A DNA stretch of 64,000 nt from Sphingobium sp. EP60837 (GCF_001658005.1 NZ_CP015987.1:1066727-1130726); one strand, 5' to 3'. Numbered from the stretch's first letter, positions 1 through 9,102 are shown. Translations and numbers: made by a program. Notes: a model not told the origin generated them from the sequence alone.

Positions 1-1107
1 ATGGATGACATTTTTTTCAACCAGCGCATCGGACACATTGCCCGCAATCTGGAAGATGCGCGTCCCGTCATTGCGGCTGACATTGAAGCGAGCCGTCGTT
101 CCGTGGTTGCCAATATTGCCCTTTTCATCCTGTTTGGGCGAGCAGATGAGCAGGAAGCCCCCGGCATTGTCGTGGCTGTAATTGTAAAGGAAGGTCGTGC
201 GCCGGGAATTGAAGTCTGAATCGAACCCCTGGCCGTCATAGCGGGTACGGGTATAGGCGGCTTCGTTGAGCTGGATCAGGCTGTTGTCGGTGCTCCATTG
301 CCAGATGCCCGCATTATAGCCAGGCGCGCGGCTACCCGCATAACGCACGATATTATGCTCGATGAGCGCCCCATTCGTGCCCCGGGGTACGATGCCGTCG
401 CCGCCGACATCCTCCACATAATTGTCGCGGATGACGACCTTTTCGCTGGGGAACCAGTTGAGCGATGTCACCTGATCGCTGATCCCCGCGATGCCGGATC
501 GATCGACGCGCCAGATGATGTTGCGCTCGATCGTAAGGTCGTGAAAGCGTGTGGGCACCCGTTGCCCTGCTGCGCGGAAGACGATGCCGCCATTATCCTT
601 GCGTTCGTTGGTGCCGCGCACGTCGTGGATATACATGTCAGTGATGCGAATGCCGCGCGTCACGCCACGGTCCTCCGTCGACACAAGGACGCCGGTGCGT
701 TGCGCGGGGGAGGGGGCGTTGTTCGTCACCTCCAGCCCGCTGATCGAGACATATTCCGCATTGATCACGCCGACGCCATGCGGGGAAATGCCTCCCGCAT
801 CGATGCGCGCTCGGGGGCCATCCCCGGCCGAAGCGACCATGATCGGCGCCTTCTCACTACCCGAACGCGTGATGGTGAGCGGTTCGCGCCAGACGGACCC
901 TGCCGTCAGCACCACATTGTCGCCAGGCTGGAGCGGGAAGGATGAGATGCGCGACAGGGACCGCCATGGCTGCGCAGGCGATGTGCCGGTGAAGCTGTCA
1001 TCGCCCTTGGTGGAGCTGATATAATAGGTCTCCGCTTGCGCTGCGGTAACGTACCCGGCGGACCAGAAGAGTGTGAGGAGAGAGGCAGTTCCGAGGGTTT
1101 TGAACAA
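1..1107 (-). CDS. Secreted right-handed beta-helix protein (C-terminus outside window)
   Basis: The frame is open from 1107 to the window edge, so only the N-terminal ~369 residues are visible. The first 25 residues form a signal peptide (FKTLGTASLLTLFWSAG...AAQA), followed by ETYYISS and a short-repeat region. That region has regularly spaced turns rich in N, G and D (LEVTNNAPS, VIRDNYVEDVGGDG, LIEHNIVRYAG), typical of parallel beta-helix polysaccharide lyases and NosD/pectate-lyase-like proteins. I chose the TTG at 1107 because it gives a normal-length signal peptide; a GTG at 1134 is in frame. The catalytic class cannot be decided without the rest of the protein. It is likely periplasmic or surface-exposed and may act on a polysaccharide. 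A terminator separates it from the upstream receptor gene. Confidence 0.75.
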   Translation of the reverse strand, partial: MFKTLGTASLLTLFWSAGYVTAAQAETYYISSTKGDDSFTGTSPAQPWRSLSRISSFPLQPGDNVVLTAGSVWREPLTITRSGSEKAPIMVASAGDGPRARIDAGGISPHGVGVINAEYVSISGLEVTNNAPSPAQRTGVLVSTEDRGVTRGIRITDMYIHDVRGTNERKDNGGIVFRAAGQRVPTRFHDLTIERNIIWRVDRSGIAGISDQVTSLNWFPSEKVVIRDNYVEDVGGDGIVPRGTNGALIEHNIVRYAGSRAPGYNAGIWQWSTDNSLIQLNEAAYTRTRYDGQGFDSDFNSRRTTFLYNYSHDNAGGFLLICSPKQDEKGNIGNHGTTARFNVSRNDGTRIFQIAGNVSDALVEKNVIH

Positions 1108-1194
1108 TGTCGCAGCGCTCCAACAACAATTCACATCGCTAAATTCTACCGGCAGCTGGCTGAATGCGAAGTGAAATGAATGGTTGCTGCGGGT

Positions 1195-1229
1195 AGAAAA
1201 AAGACCCCGCCTCTGGACCAGAGGCGGGG
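1195..1229 (-). terminator. Rho-independent terminator after the TonB receptor
   Basis: A perfect 10-bp stem (CCCCGCCTCT at 1205-1214, AGAGGCGGGG at 1220-1229) with a 5-nt loop is followed, on the minus strand, by a T-rich run (1197-1202 is AAAAAA on plus). It lies about 200 nt downstream of the receptor stop. Confidence 0.85.
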
Positions 1230-1287
1230 CACGGGGAGAGGGGGCGTTGCCGCCCTGAAAGCTTTCAAAGTTGGCGTTCGAAGATGA

Positions 1288-1404
1288 CCGTTCATCCTGA
1301 GTAGGGACTAAGCAAGGTCGAAGACCCTATCGAAGCATCAAGCGCGGTGCATGACCCTTCGATATGCCATTTCGACAAGCTCAATGGCTACTCAGGACGA
1401 ACGG
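1288..1404. repeat. Sphingomonad-type palindromic intergenic repeat, copy 1
   Basis: CCGTTCATCCTGAGTAG (1288-1304) is mirrored by CTACTCAGGACGAACGG (1388-1404) with one mismatch. The inner parts carry the GTCGAAG and TTCGACAAGCTCA words also found at 8966-9045. It is an imperfect long hairpin in the gap between the receptor gene and its terminator and looks like a REP/BIME-type element. The 1108-1432 gap holds only this repeat and the terminator. Confidence 0.7.
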
Positions 1405-1432
1405 AGGTGGTTCTGATTTAACGCACCACGCT

Positions 1433-3976
1433 TCAGAATTTTGCGCCGACGGTGATGCCATAGGTGCGTGGCTCAGCATAATAGCCGCCGGCAAAGCCGA
1501 GTTGGCCATAGTCGATGCTGCGGACGAAATCCTTGGCGTTGGTGAGGTTCTTTACCCACAGGCGCACTTCGCCTTCGCCGGTGCCGAGCGGGATGCCGTC
1601 AATGCCGATCTGAGCGTCGATCAGGTCGATATCATCGCCCTTGATCTGTTCATTGAAGGGCGAGCCCACCGAGCTGCTGAAATTATATTTGCCATCCTCA
1701 TGCGTATATCCGATGCGGCCCCGCAGCGTGGCGTTGCCCCAGTTCAGAGGGAATTGTGCATTGAGCGCCACATTGGCTGTCAGCGGCGAGGTGAAGCCAG
1801 GCGTCACGATTGGCGCGATGTTGACGGGCGGTGCACCGGGCGTGGGCGATTGGCCCGCCAGGAACTCTCTATAATTGATGTCGATATAGCCAAGGCTGCC
1901 GTCGAGTGAGAAGTTGTCGGTCAGGACGGCCTGGGTTTCGACTTCAAAACCGTTATAGACGACCTTGCCTGCATTGATGATCCGGGTGGCGAAGGTGCCG
2001 ACCGGCGCATTGGTGACAGGGCCGAGCACAGCGAGATTATCATAGATATTATGATAGGCTGCGACGTTGAAGCGCAGGCGGCGGTTGAACAGCTCGCTCT
2101 TCAGCCCGATTTCGTAGGACGTCACCTTTTCCGGCTTGAAGCTGCCGAGTTGATTGGTGCCGGTGATCGCCGGGTCCTGCGAATTGAAGCCGCCCGAGCG
2201 ATAGCCGGTGGCCGCGCGTGCATAGAGGTTGATGCCGTCCGCGACGTCATAGCCCGCCATCAGGTTCCAGGTGAACTTGCTGAACTTCGCGCGACCGGTT
2301 TCCGGTGCGAGCGGCGGCGCTGCGCCATTCTGGGTACGCAGCATCATCTTTTCGTCCCAAGTGTAGCGGCCGCCTGCGGTCAAGCGGATGCCGCTGTCCC
2401 GACCGCCGGGGTAGAAGGTCGCCTGACCATAAAGCGCAGTGCTTTCGGCCGAGGTCGTGTATTTGAGGCGCGCGCGCGTTTGCACCATCCGATAGCGGGC
2501 CGGGTTGGCGGCGGCGAAAGCCGGGCCGAGCGGTCCGAAATTGGCGAGGAAGATGCTGTTGGTGTCGAGGATGAAGCCGCTATTCTGGAAGCCATTCTCA
2601 GACCCCTTCTCCCAGAAATAAAAGCCGCCCACGACCCAATCGAGCGTGCTGGTGTCGCCGGAGATTTCGACTTCCTCACTAAACTGCTTGTGACGGCGGC
2701 TGTTGGCGACGTCGAACAGATCCTGCGTAACTGTGGGAACCGGGGAAGCGGCGATGAAGGGCCGTGCGGCCGCCGGGATCGTCGGAATGAATTGCAGCAG
2801 CGAGGCGGGCATGCCGTTGAACAGCGTGGCATTGGTGAAGGCCGGGCCGGAAAAGGCGCCGATCCCGTCCAGATCCGTCACATTGTCGCTGTTCCAGAAA
2901 CGGTAGCCGGTGGTGGACTTCACCTTGAAGCCGCCGAAGTCGTTCTGCACCTGAAGATTATGGCCCCAGGTCTTATCGACGGCGCGGCTCAAGATGTTGT
3001 TGCACACTTCGTGGCGATAGGTGCGCGACGGCACGGCCAACGCGGCACATTCGGGATTGGCGAAGGTTGCGCCCGCCAGATATTGGGCGACCGGCGCCTG
3101 CTGGGTCACGACAACCTGCTGACCGTTGATGGTGATCGGCGGGCGGGGAGTGCCATCCGCGACGTTGGTCAGGATGAAGGGCAGCGGCGTGCCTTTGATC
3201 CGGGTCCAGTCGAAAATATATTGGATGCTGCCGGTGCCGCCCAGGTCAATGCGAGCCGCGGCGCGCAGCGCGTCCGACTTGCGCGCACCCGGGTCGCGAG
3301 AATCGCGAGGCTGCAGGATATTGTCGATCACCCCGTCGCGCTCGCTATGGCTGTAGGAGAAGCTGGTCGAAATGCCTGCAATCTCACCCGGATCGACGGA
3401 GATCTTGCCATTCCAGGCGTTGAAATTGCCATAGCCGGCCTCGGCCTTCAAACGGAAGGTCGAAGAAGGCGCACGCGAAATGAAATGCACCGCGCCGCCC
3501 GTGGTATTGCGGCCGAACAGCGTGCCCTGCGGACCGCGCAAGACCTCGACGCGCTCAATATCCATGACGTTAAGGCCCATGGCGCCGCCGCGGGCGATAT
3601 AGATGCCATCGACATAAAGACCGTTCGCGGCATCGACGCCGAAGCTTTCACTGCCGCCGTTGGAAATGCCGCGCATCGAGAAGACAGCAGCGCTGTTGCT
3701 GGTGGTGCCCTGGGTGATCACGACATTGGGAGCGAGGCCACTGAGGTCGCGGCTATCCTTGACGCCTAGCTGCTCGATCTTTTCAGCGCTGATGGCGCTG
3801 ATAGCAATCGGAACGTCCTGAAGATTCTGCGCCCGCTTCTGCGCGGTAACGACGATTTCGTCGAGGCCGGGTTCGGCAGTCGTCGAGACTTCCTGCGCCA
3901 TTGCCTGACTTGCAATAGCGAGGCTGCTGACCCCCAGGATGAGATGCAGTGCCGCATATCCATATGTTTTTGCCAT
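1433..3976 (-). CDS. TonB-dependent receptor of the catabolic island
   Basis: This 847-residue outer-membrane receptor has a signal peptide ending near residue 27 (SQAMAQ), a TonB-box-like EIVVTAQKRAQNLQDVP segment around residues 40-57, a plug domain (VEVLRGPQGTLFGRNTTGG) and a 22-strand barrel ending in phenylalanine (GITVGAKF). The ATG at 3976 is preceded by a GGAGAG ribosome-binding site. Only 99 nt separate it from the upstream SDR on the same strand, so the two are probably co-transcribed from the operator region near 4.9 kb. By position it should import the hydrophobic substrate of the adjoining acyl-CoA pathway. That role is inferred; the family also carries siderophores and other ligands. 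Confidence 0.93.
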   Translation of the reverse strand: MAKTYGYAALHLILGVSSLAIASQAMAQEVSTTAEPGLDEIVVTAQKRAQNLQDVPIAISAISAEKIEQLGVKDSRDLSGLAPNVVITQGTTSNSAAVFSMRGISNGGSESFGVDAANGLYVDGIYIARGGAMGLNVMDIERVEVLRGPQGTLFGRNTTGGAVHFISRAPSSTFRLKAEAGYGNFNAWNGKISVDPGEIAGISTSFSYSHSERDGVIDNILQPRDSRDPGARKSDALRAAARIDLGGTGSIQYIFDWTRIKGTPLPFILTNVADGTPRPPITINGQQVVVTQQAPVAQYLAGATFANPECAALAVPSRTYRHEVCNNILSRAVDKTWGHNLQVQNDFGGFKVKSTTGYRFWNSDNVTDLDGIGAFSGPAFTNATLFNGMPASLLQFIPTIPAAARPFIAASPVPTVTQDLFDVANSRRHKQFSEEVEISGDTSTLDWVVGGFYFWEKGSENGFQNSGFILDTNSIFLANFGPLGPAFAAANPARYRMVQTRARLKYTTSAESTALYGQATFYPGGRDSGIRLTAGGRYTWDEKMMLRTQNGAAPPLAPETGRAKFSKFTWNLMAGYDVADGINLYARAATGYRSGGFNSQDPAITGTNQLGSFKPEKVTSYEIGLKSELFNRRLRFNVAAYHNIYDNLAVLGPVTNAPVGTFATRIINAGKVVYNGFEVETQAVLTDNFSLDGSLGYIDINYREFLAGQSPTPGAPPVNIAPIVTPGFTSPLTANVALNAQFPLNWGNATLRGRIGYTHEDGKYNFSSSVGSPFNEQIKGDDIDLIDAQIGIDGIPLGTGEGEVRLWVKNLTNAKDFVRSIDYGQLGFAGGYYAEPRTYGITVGAKF

Positions 3977-4075
3977 GATCTTCTCTCCCTTGATCTTATG
4001 AACGTGTTGATCCCTGCGCGCCGAAGATGTGACGGCGCGTCGATTGTAAGTTGTCGGTACGATGAGAATTGAGTG

Positions 4076-4849
4076 TCAGGACGGCATGTATAGTTGGGCC
4101 GCTTTCCCTCCATCTACCGGCAGAGCCGTGCCGGTTATGTAACTTGCCGCATCGGACAGCATGAAGACGATCGCCTGCGCCAGTTCTTCAGGCTGTCCGC
4201 CGCGCTGCATGGGGATGGCGGCTGTCGTCCGCTCCGCAGTGTCTGCCGACAATGCGGAGAACTGTTCCGTCGGTACGGTTTGGACCTGGCCGGGGATGAT
4301 TGCGTTGACCCGGATGCCGAGCGGTGCGCCCTCCATCGCAGCGGCGGCGGTGAAATGCACCAGCGCCGCCTTGGACGCGGAATAACTTGCCATGTTCACG
4401 GTCGCGCGGATGCCGCAGGTGGAGGCGATATTGACGATCGATCCTTTTCCCGCTGCCGCCATGACCTTCATCGCCGCCTTGGTGCTGACGAACGCTGCGT
4501 CGCAATTCACGGCGAAATCCTTGCGCCAATGGTCGAGGGTCAGCTTGGCTATCGGCGCATAATGGGTGGACATCGCATTGTTCACGAGCATGTCGAGACG
4601 GCCGAATTCCTCCGCCGTTCCTGCGATCATGGCGTCCAGCGCTGCGCTATCGGAGACGTCGAGCTGGACCGCATTTACCCGGCCGCCTTGCGCCATGATC
4701 CGTTCGCGTGCGTTATCGAGCAGCGCTTGCCGCCGTCCGCAGATGACCACTTGCGCGCCGCGCTTAGCCAACAGGGCGGCGGTGGCTAGGCCGATGCCGT
4801 CGCTGCCGCCCGTTATAATGGCGACGCGCCCTTCAAAATCCTCGCTCAT
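4076..4849 (-). CDS. Short-chain dehydrogenase/reductase (SDR)
   Basis: A classical SDR of 257 residues starting MSEDFEGRVAIITGG. It shows the Rossmann motif GGSDGIG, the NNA motif (MLVNNAMS), catalytic Ser in NIASTCG and YSASK, and a C-terminal ITGTALPVDGG. An upstream in-frame ATG at 5026 would add 59 residues unlike any SDR N-terminus and would run through the operator palindrome at 4927-4958, so I place the start at 4849. It is the first gene of a leftward unit with the TonB receptor and diverges from the acyl-CoA ligase operon. It probably oxidises or reduces a hydroxyl or keto group of a pathway intermediate. The substrate is unknown. Confidence 0.9.
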   Translation of the reverse strand: MSEDFEGRVAIITGGSDGIGLATAALLAKRGAQVVICGRRQALLDNARERIMAQGGRVNAVQLDVSDSAALDAMIAGTAEEFGRLDMLVNNAMSTHYAPIAKLTLDHWRKDFAVNCDAAFVSTKAAMKVMAAAGKGSIVNIASTCGIRATVNMASYSASKAALVHFTAAAAMEGAPLGIRVNAIIPGQVQTVPTEQFSALSADTAERTTAAIPMQRGGQPEELAQAIVFMLSDAASYITGTALPVDGGKAAQLYMPS

Positions 4850-4926
4850 TCGACGTCGAGTCCTCGCCAATGCTGAATCGCCCCATGCCTCGGGAGGCGG
4901 TGCGTTGCGACTCAAGATCATCCAAA

Positions 4927-4958
4927 ATTCGGAATTTGTAAACTCATATATTCCGAAT
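4927..4958. promoter_or_regulatory. Operator-like inverted repeat, site 1
   Basis: A perfect 9-bp inverted repeat (ATTCGGAAT and ATTCCGAAT) separated by a 14-nt AT-rich spacer lies 78 nt upstream of the SDR start. The same half-sites and spacing recur at 13685-13716 and, less well conserved, at 5108-5139. Confidence 0.75.
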
Positions 4959-5107
4959 ATCGCTGTTCCTCCGCCTCGTTGACACGGTTCCGGTTCAGAA
5001 AGCATCAGTTTAACGAAGCTGGACAACGCGACAGATTATACAGTAATTATAGCGGGTTTTCCTGAGCATCAGGGTTGTCCCACGGCTCTACGGTATAAGC
5101 TCCGAGT

Positions 5108-5139
5108 GTGCGGAAAAAAATTATAGTTGAATTACGCGA
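5108..5139. promoter_or_regulatory. Operator-like inverted repeat, site 3 (degenerate)
   Basis: CGGAAA at 5111-5116 and ATTACG at 5131-5136 keep the exact 6-14-6 geometry of the two better sites, with one mismatch in each half. It lies about 135 nt upstream of the acyl-CoA ligase start, on the ligase side of the divergent region. Apart from these two sites I see nothing else in 4850-5274. Confidence 0.5.
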
Positions 5140-5274
5140 TTGGTGAAATACACTGGGGTGCAAGAACAAGCATGAGTCGAGGAAGCAGGATGTCGGGATC
5201 GAACAGGGGCCATGGCCCCGACCGTGAATCTCCCGTCGAACAACCCGCGGCGGCGCAGTGGTCCCAAGGATAGC

Positions 5275-6924
5275 ATGAGCAAGATCGATCCTATTTTCGC
5301 GGCGGTCACCGCGCCGGGCACGCCCTTCGAAATCGGCGAGCAAGAAGGGCTGCGTTTCTTCGTGAACGCGCCTTCCGACCTCAACCAACTGATCGAAAGC
5401 GCACGCCGTTTCGGTGAGCAGACCTGCATCGTCGATCGCGACGGCCCAGAAGGCGAGCGTCGGCTGAGCTATACCGAAGTCTTCGCATGGCGGGACAGGC
5501 TGGCCGCGCATTTGGAGATCGGTCGGGGCGACCGCGTCGCCATCTGCATGCGCAACCGGGCGGAATGGATGGTCGCCTTTCTGGCGGTGATGAAGCTTGG
5601 CGGGGTTGCGGTTTTGCTCAACAGCCGGGGTTCTGCGGCTGAACTGGCGGCGATGGTGGAGGAGGTTACCCCCGCCCTGGTGCTGGCCGACGCGGACCGC
5701 GCGGTTCTGCTGCGCGACGGCGGCTATGACGGCCGATTGCTGGACGTGACGCAGCCGCTGGAGGATCGTGGCGATGCGGCTGGCGACGGCCTGATCGCCA
5801 AGCCGGGCGATCCTTGCGCCATTCTCTTCACCTCAGGCACGACCGGAAGGGTCAAGGGCGCGGTGTTATCTCACCGGAGCCTGATCACCGGGCTTTTGGG
5901 CACGCAACTCACTGGCTCCATGGTGCTGCACAATATGGCGCGTGAATATGGCATGCCGGTGGAGACGCTGGCAGCGCAGGTGCCGCCCCAGGCCATTTTG
6001 CTCGTCTATCCGCTATTTCATATTTCAGGGTTGGGCTCTGGCTTCCTCGCGCCGCTGCTGTCGGGCGGCAAGATTGTGATCATGCGGCGTTGGGATGCGG
6101 AAGAGGCGGTGCACGTCATCGAGCGCGAGAAGGTGACGCAGTTTTCTACCGTTCCCACCATGTTGTGGGACATGGTCAATCGTGCCCGGCTGGAGGACGC
6201 CGACCTAAGCTCGATCCGCAACATCGGTTCGGGCGGTCAGGCGCTGCCGCTCAATCTGTTGGAGGAGGTGCGGAAGCTGTGTCCGCATTCGATGCTCGGG
6301 ACCGGCTATGGTATGACCGAAACATCGGGCGCGATCGCGCAGGCGGTGGGGGCAGACTTTTTGGCGGCGCGGACTTCGGCGGGGCGGGTTTTGCCGCTGG
6401 TCGATCTGCGGATCGAGCGGGAGGACGGGACCGTCTGCGGCCCCAATCAGACCGGCGAGATCATCGTGCGCAGCGCCATGATCATGAGCGGATACTGGAA
6501 CCGGCCGGAGGATACGGCCAAGACCTTCACGGCAGACGGTTGGCTGCGCACGGGCGACATCGGTTATCAGGATGAGGATGGCTATATCTTCATCGTCGAT
6601 CGGGCGAAAGACATGGTCATCTCCGGCGGCGAGAATATCTATTGCGCCGAGGTCGAGCGGGTGCTGAGCGAAATGCCGCAGATCACCGAATGCGCCACGT
6701 TCGGCGTTGCCGACGACCGACTGGGCGAGGCGCTGGTCGCCGTGGTGCAGGCCAAGGGACTGGACGAACGCAGCATCATCAATTGGGTGGGGGAGCGGCT
6801 GGCGCCTTACAAAGCGCCGGTTAGGGTCGCCTTTTCGAGCGAGCCGCTGCCGCGCAACCAATCTGAGAAAATCGACAAGATCGCGCTGCGCGCGCTGTGG
6901 CCGCAACTGGCCGCGAACAACTGA
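5275..6924 (+). CDS. Acyl-CoA ligase (class I adenylate-forming enzyme)
   Basis: 549 residues. The ATP-binding P-loop FTSGTTGRVKG lies around residues 185-195, followed by the GYGMTET motif, the hinge region GWLRTGDIGYQDEDG with DRAKDMVISGGENIY, and a C-terminal catalytic lysine (K532 in NQSEKIDK). These motifs define the ANL superfamily, which activates a carboxylic acid to its CoA thioester through an acyl-adenylate. The ATG at 5275 follows AAGGAT; an upstream in-frame ATG at 5212 encodes an atypical 21-residue extension. It is the first gene of the rightward operon, with 17 nt to the next gene, and is probably the committing step of the pathway. The carboxylate (fatty, aromatic or terpenoid/steroid) cannot be read from the sequence. 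Confidence 0.92.
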   Translation: MSKIDPIFAAVTAPGTPFEIGEQEGLRFFVNAPSDLNQLIESARRFGEQTCIVDRDGPEGERRLSYTEVFAWRDRLAAHLEIGRGDRVAICMRNRAEWMVAFLAVMKLGGVAVLLNSRGSAAELAAMVEEVTPALVLADADRAVLLRDGGYDGRLLDVTQPLEDRGDAAGDGLIAKPGDPCAILFTSGTTGRVKGAVLSHRSLITGLLGTQLTGSMVLHNMAREYGMPVETLAAQVPPQAILLVYPLFHISGLGSGFLAPLLSGGKIVIMRRWDAEEAVHVIEREKVTQFSTVPTMLWDMVNRARLEDADLSSIRNIGSGGQALPLNLLEEVRKLCPHSMLGTGYGMTETSGAIAQAVGADFLAARTSAGRVLPLVDLRIEREDGTVCGPNQTGEIIVRSAMIMSGYWNRPEDTAKTFTADGWLRTGDIGYQDEDGYIFIVDRAKDMVISGGENIYCAEVERVLSEMPQITECATFGVADDRLGEALVAVVQAKGLDERSIINWVGERLAPYKAPVRVAFSSEPLPRNQSEKIDKIALRALWPQLAANN

Positions 6925-6941
6925 AACAGGAGAGTTTCGTC

Positions 6942-7811
6942 ATGGGCATGCCCAAGGACATAAAGATCATCGACTGCATGCTGGGCATTCCGGAAGCCGA
7001 GGACCGTTCCGCCTGGTTCGATCCCTTCCGTCCGCTGATCAAGGACCAGCAGACGCTTCAGCAGTTTGCCATGCCGGCGCAATATATGTTCAAGGACATT
7101 CCGCAGACCGGCAAGACCGACGATTATGTGTCCTGGACCGTCGAGCAGATGGACCAATATGGCATCGACAAGGCCCTGGTCGGCTGGAACGACAATGCGA
7201 CGTCCTATCGGGCCAAAGAGATGTACGGCGACCGCTTCTTCTTCGACCTGCCCTGCGATCCTAACAAGGGCATGGAGGAAGTGCGGCGGATCAAGCGCAT
7301 CCATGCCGAAGTCGGCCTGTCCGCGATCAGTGTCTTTCCGGCGGGCACGCTGCCGCAGGTTGCGATCAATCACAAATATATGTTCCCGCTCTACACTTGT
7401 GCGGCGGAGCTGGGGCTTCCGGTGCTGCTTAACGCCGGGATTCCGGGGCCGCGTATCCCAATGGAGACGCAGAAGGTCGAGCATCTGGATGAAGTCTGCT
7501 GGTTCTTCCCAGAGCTGAAGGTCGTCATGCGGCATGGCGCGGAGCCGTGGGAAGCGCTGGCGGTAAAGCTGATGCTGAAATGGCCCAATCTTTATTATTC
7601 GACCAGCGCCTTTGCGCCCAAACATTATCCCAAGGCGATCATCGACTACGCCAATACGCGTGGTGCCGATAAGATCATCTATGCAGGCTATTTCCCCATG
7701 GGTCTCAGCCTGGAGCGTATCTTCAGCGATATGCAGAATGTGCCTTTCAAGGACGAAGTCTGGCCGAAATTCTTGCGTGAGAACGCGGTCAAGGTCTTCG
7801 GCCTCAACTAA
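6942..7811 (+). CDS. Amidohydrolase-2 family protein with degenerate metal site
   Basis: 289 residues with the fold signature of the amidohydrolase-2 (ACMSD-like) TIM-barrel family: DQYGIDKALVGWND, then ELGLPVLLNAG, then LKVVMRHGAEPWEALAVKLM, then LYYSTSAFAPKHYPKAIIDYA. The start at ATG 6942 has AGGAG 9-13 nt upstream. The usual N-terminal HxH metal pair after the first strand is replaced by IIDCMLG, and the late GSD/GTD aspartate motif reads YAGYFPMG. Only the HG of VMRHG is recognisable, so classical zinc hydrolase or decarboxylase chemistry is doubtful. The gene sits 16 nt before the Rieske oxygenase. It may act on the ring-cleavage or CoA product, or it may have lost hydrolase activity. 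Confidence 0.8.
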   Translation: MGMPKDIKIIDCMLGIPEAEDRSAWFDPFRPLIKDQQTLQQFAMPAQYMFKDIPQTGKTDDYVSWTVEQMDQYGIDKALVGWNDNATSYRAKEMYGDRFFFDLPCDPNKGMEEVRRIKRIHAEVGLSAISVFPAGTLPQVAINHKYMFPLYTCAAELGLPVLLNAGIPGPRIPMETQKVEHLDEVCWFFPELKVVMRHGAEPWEALAVKLMLKWPNLYYSTSAFAPKHYPKAIIDYANTRGADKIIYAGYFPMGLSLERIFSDMQNVPFKDEVWPKFLRENAVKVFGLN

Positions 7812-7827
7812 TCTGACGGAGCTTTTC

Positions 7828-8931
7828 ATGTCCAACGCCCAAAGCAGCGCCGCCAACGATGCGCGCACGCCCCCCGTCGCCGTCTGGCAGATCCTCGAAA
7901 AGCTGAAAGGGCAGGAACTGCTCGACTGGCGGCTTGCCGAGGTGACGGATCGCGCCTCCGTGAAGGAGCGCAATCTCGACATCGGCATCCCCTTTGGGTG
8001 GTATCCGCTGCTGCTGTCCTCCGAACTCGCCGTTGGGGAGGTGAAGCCGCTGCGTTACTTCTCGAAGGATCTGGCGATCTGGCGCGGGGAGGACGGCAAG
8101 GTCCGCATGCTCGACGCCTATTGCAAGCATCTGGGCGCGCATATGGGCCATGGCGGCAAGGTGCATGGCAATCTGCTGGAATGTCCTTTCCACGCATGGC
8201 GCTATGATGGTGACGAGGCGGCGGTGAAGGATATTCCCTACGCCCGCGTCATTCCGCCGCAGGTAAAACGCAAATGCACCCGCAATTGGCACATCACCGA
8301 AACCAATCGGTGGATCTGGGCCTGGTATCATCCGGAGGATGTCGAGCCGCTGTTCGAGGTTGCGGTTCTGCCCGAGGCGAGTGATCCCGATTGGACCGAT
8401 TATGAGGTCCATGAATGGAATGTTTGGGGGTCGCTTCAGAACATGGCGGAAAATGGCGTGGACGTTGCGCATTTCCGCTTCATCCACGGCACCGCGAATG
8501 TTCCCTTGGGCGAGCTACGTTGGGACGAATGGGGCCGCGGCGCCGATGTGAAGGCGAAGATGGGCACGCCCTGGGGCGAAGTCGATGGCTGCATCAGCTA
8601 TGACACGATGGGACCGGGTCAGAGCTGGACGCGCTTTACCGGCATTTCGGAAACGCTGTTGGTCGCCTGTCTCGCTCCCGTTGAGCTGGACCATGTCCAT
8701 GTCCGCTTCTGCTTTACCCAGCCAAAGGCGCAGGCCGAAGGCGAGCGTGCGGGCGTTGCACGCGCCATCATCCGCGACATTTGCAAGCAGTTCGATCAGG
8801 ACAAGGTCGTATGGGACCGGCAGAAGTTCGAGCCCAATCCGATCATCTGCGATGGTGACGGCCCCATCCCGCAGTTCCGCAAATATTATGCGCGCTACTA
8901 TGCGGATCAGGGCGTGACGGCAGAGGCATAG
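7828..8931 (+). CDS. Rieske [2Fe-2S] oxygenase, KshA-like
   Basis: 367 residues starting MSNAQSSAAN. The N-terminal Rieske domain has cluster ligands C99, H101 (CKH) and C119, H122 (CPFH). The C-terminal catalytic domain carries the mononuclear iron motif NGVDVAHFRFIHG. The stretch CPFHAWRYDG followed by DIPYAR and the single-subunit layout resemble 3-ketosteroid 9-alpha-hydroxylase oxygenase (KshA) and related Rieske enzymes for large alicyclic substrates, rather than two-subunit aromatic ring dioxygenases. That subfamily reading comes from motif memory and is moderate. No ferredoxin or reductase gene is nearby, so electrons must come from a partner encoded elsewhere. It probably hydroxylates the substrate after, or independently of, CoA activation. 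Confidence 0.85.
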   Translation: MSNAQSSAANDARTPPVAVWQILEKLKGQELLDWRLAEVTDRASVKERNLDIGIPFGWYPLLLSSELAVGEVKPLRYFSKDLAIWRGEDGKVRMLDAYCKHLGAHMGHGGKVHGNLLECPFHAWRYDGDEAAVKDIPYARVIPPQVKRKCTRNWHITETNRWIWAWYHPEDVEPLFEVAVLPEASDPDWTDYEVHEWNVWGSLQNMAENGVDVAHFRFIHGTANVPLGELRWDEWGRGADVKAKMGTPWGEVDGCISYDTMGPGQSWTRFTGISETLLVACLAPVELDHVHVRFCFTQPKAQAEGERAGVARAIIRDICKQFDQDKVVWDRQKFEPNPIICDGDGPIPQFRKYYARYYADQGVTAEA

Positions 8932-8965
8932 AACGGGTCACGATCAGTCAATCGCATCCGACACC

Positions 8966-9045
8966 CGCTCGGGCTGAGCCTGTCGAAGCCCCTTTTCTGG
9001 TCTGAAGAGGATACAGGCCCTTCGACAAGCTCAGCGCGGACGGGG
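8966..9045. repeat. Sphingomonad-type palindromic intergenic repeat, copy 2
   Basis: GGGCTGAGCCTGTCGAAG at 8971-8988 is mirrored by CTTCGACAAGCTCAGCGC at 9019-9036 with a few mismatches. The TTCGACAAGCTCA word is identical to copy 1 at 1371-1383. It occupies the gap between the Rieske gene and the amidase gene and could form a hairpin that splits the operon into two expression levels. Confidence 0.7.
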
Positions 9046-9102
9046 GCGGGAGAGAGCCTTATTTGGCCATGGCGCTCAAGGCCTGCGCAGGAGTGGATAT
9101 AA

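Noticed and set aside
2051..3769. Long open frame opposite the first TonB receptor
   Set aside because: Antisense to a clear 847-residue receptor; composition is that of a high-GC shadow frame and no domain is recognisable.
4850..5026. 59-residue N-terminal extension of the first SDR
   Set aside because: It would translate through the operator dyad and is unlike SDR N-termini; ATG 4849 fits the family.
5047..5511. Small leftward gene in the divergent region
   Set aside because: It lies mostly opposite the ligase and contains the degenerate operator; no domain or signal seen.
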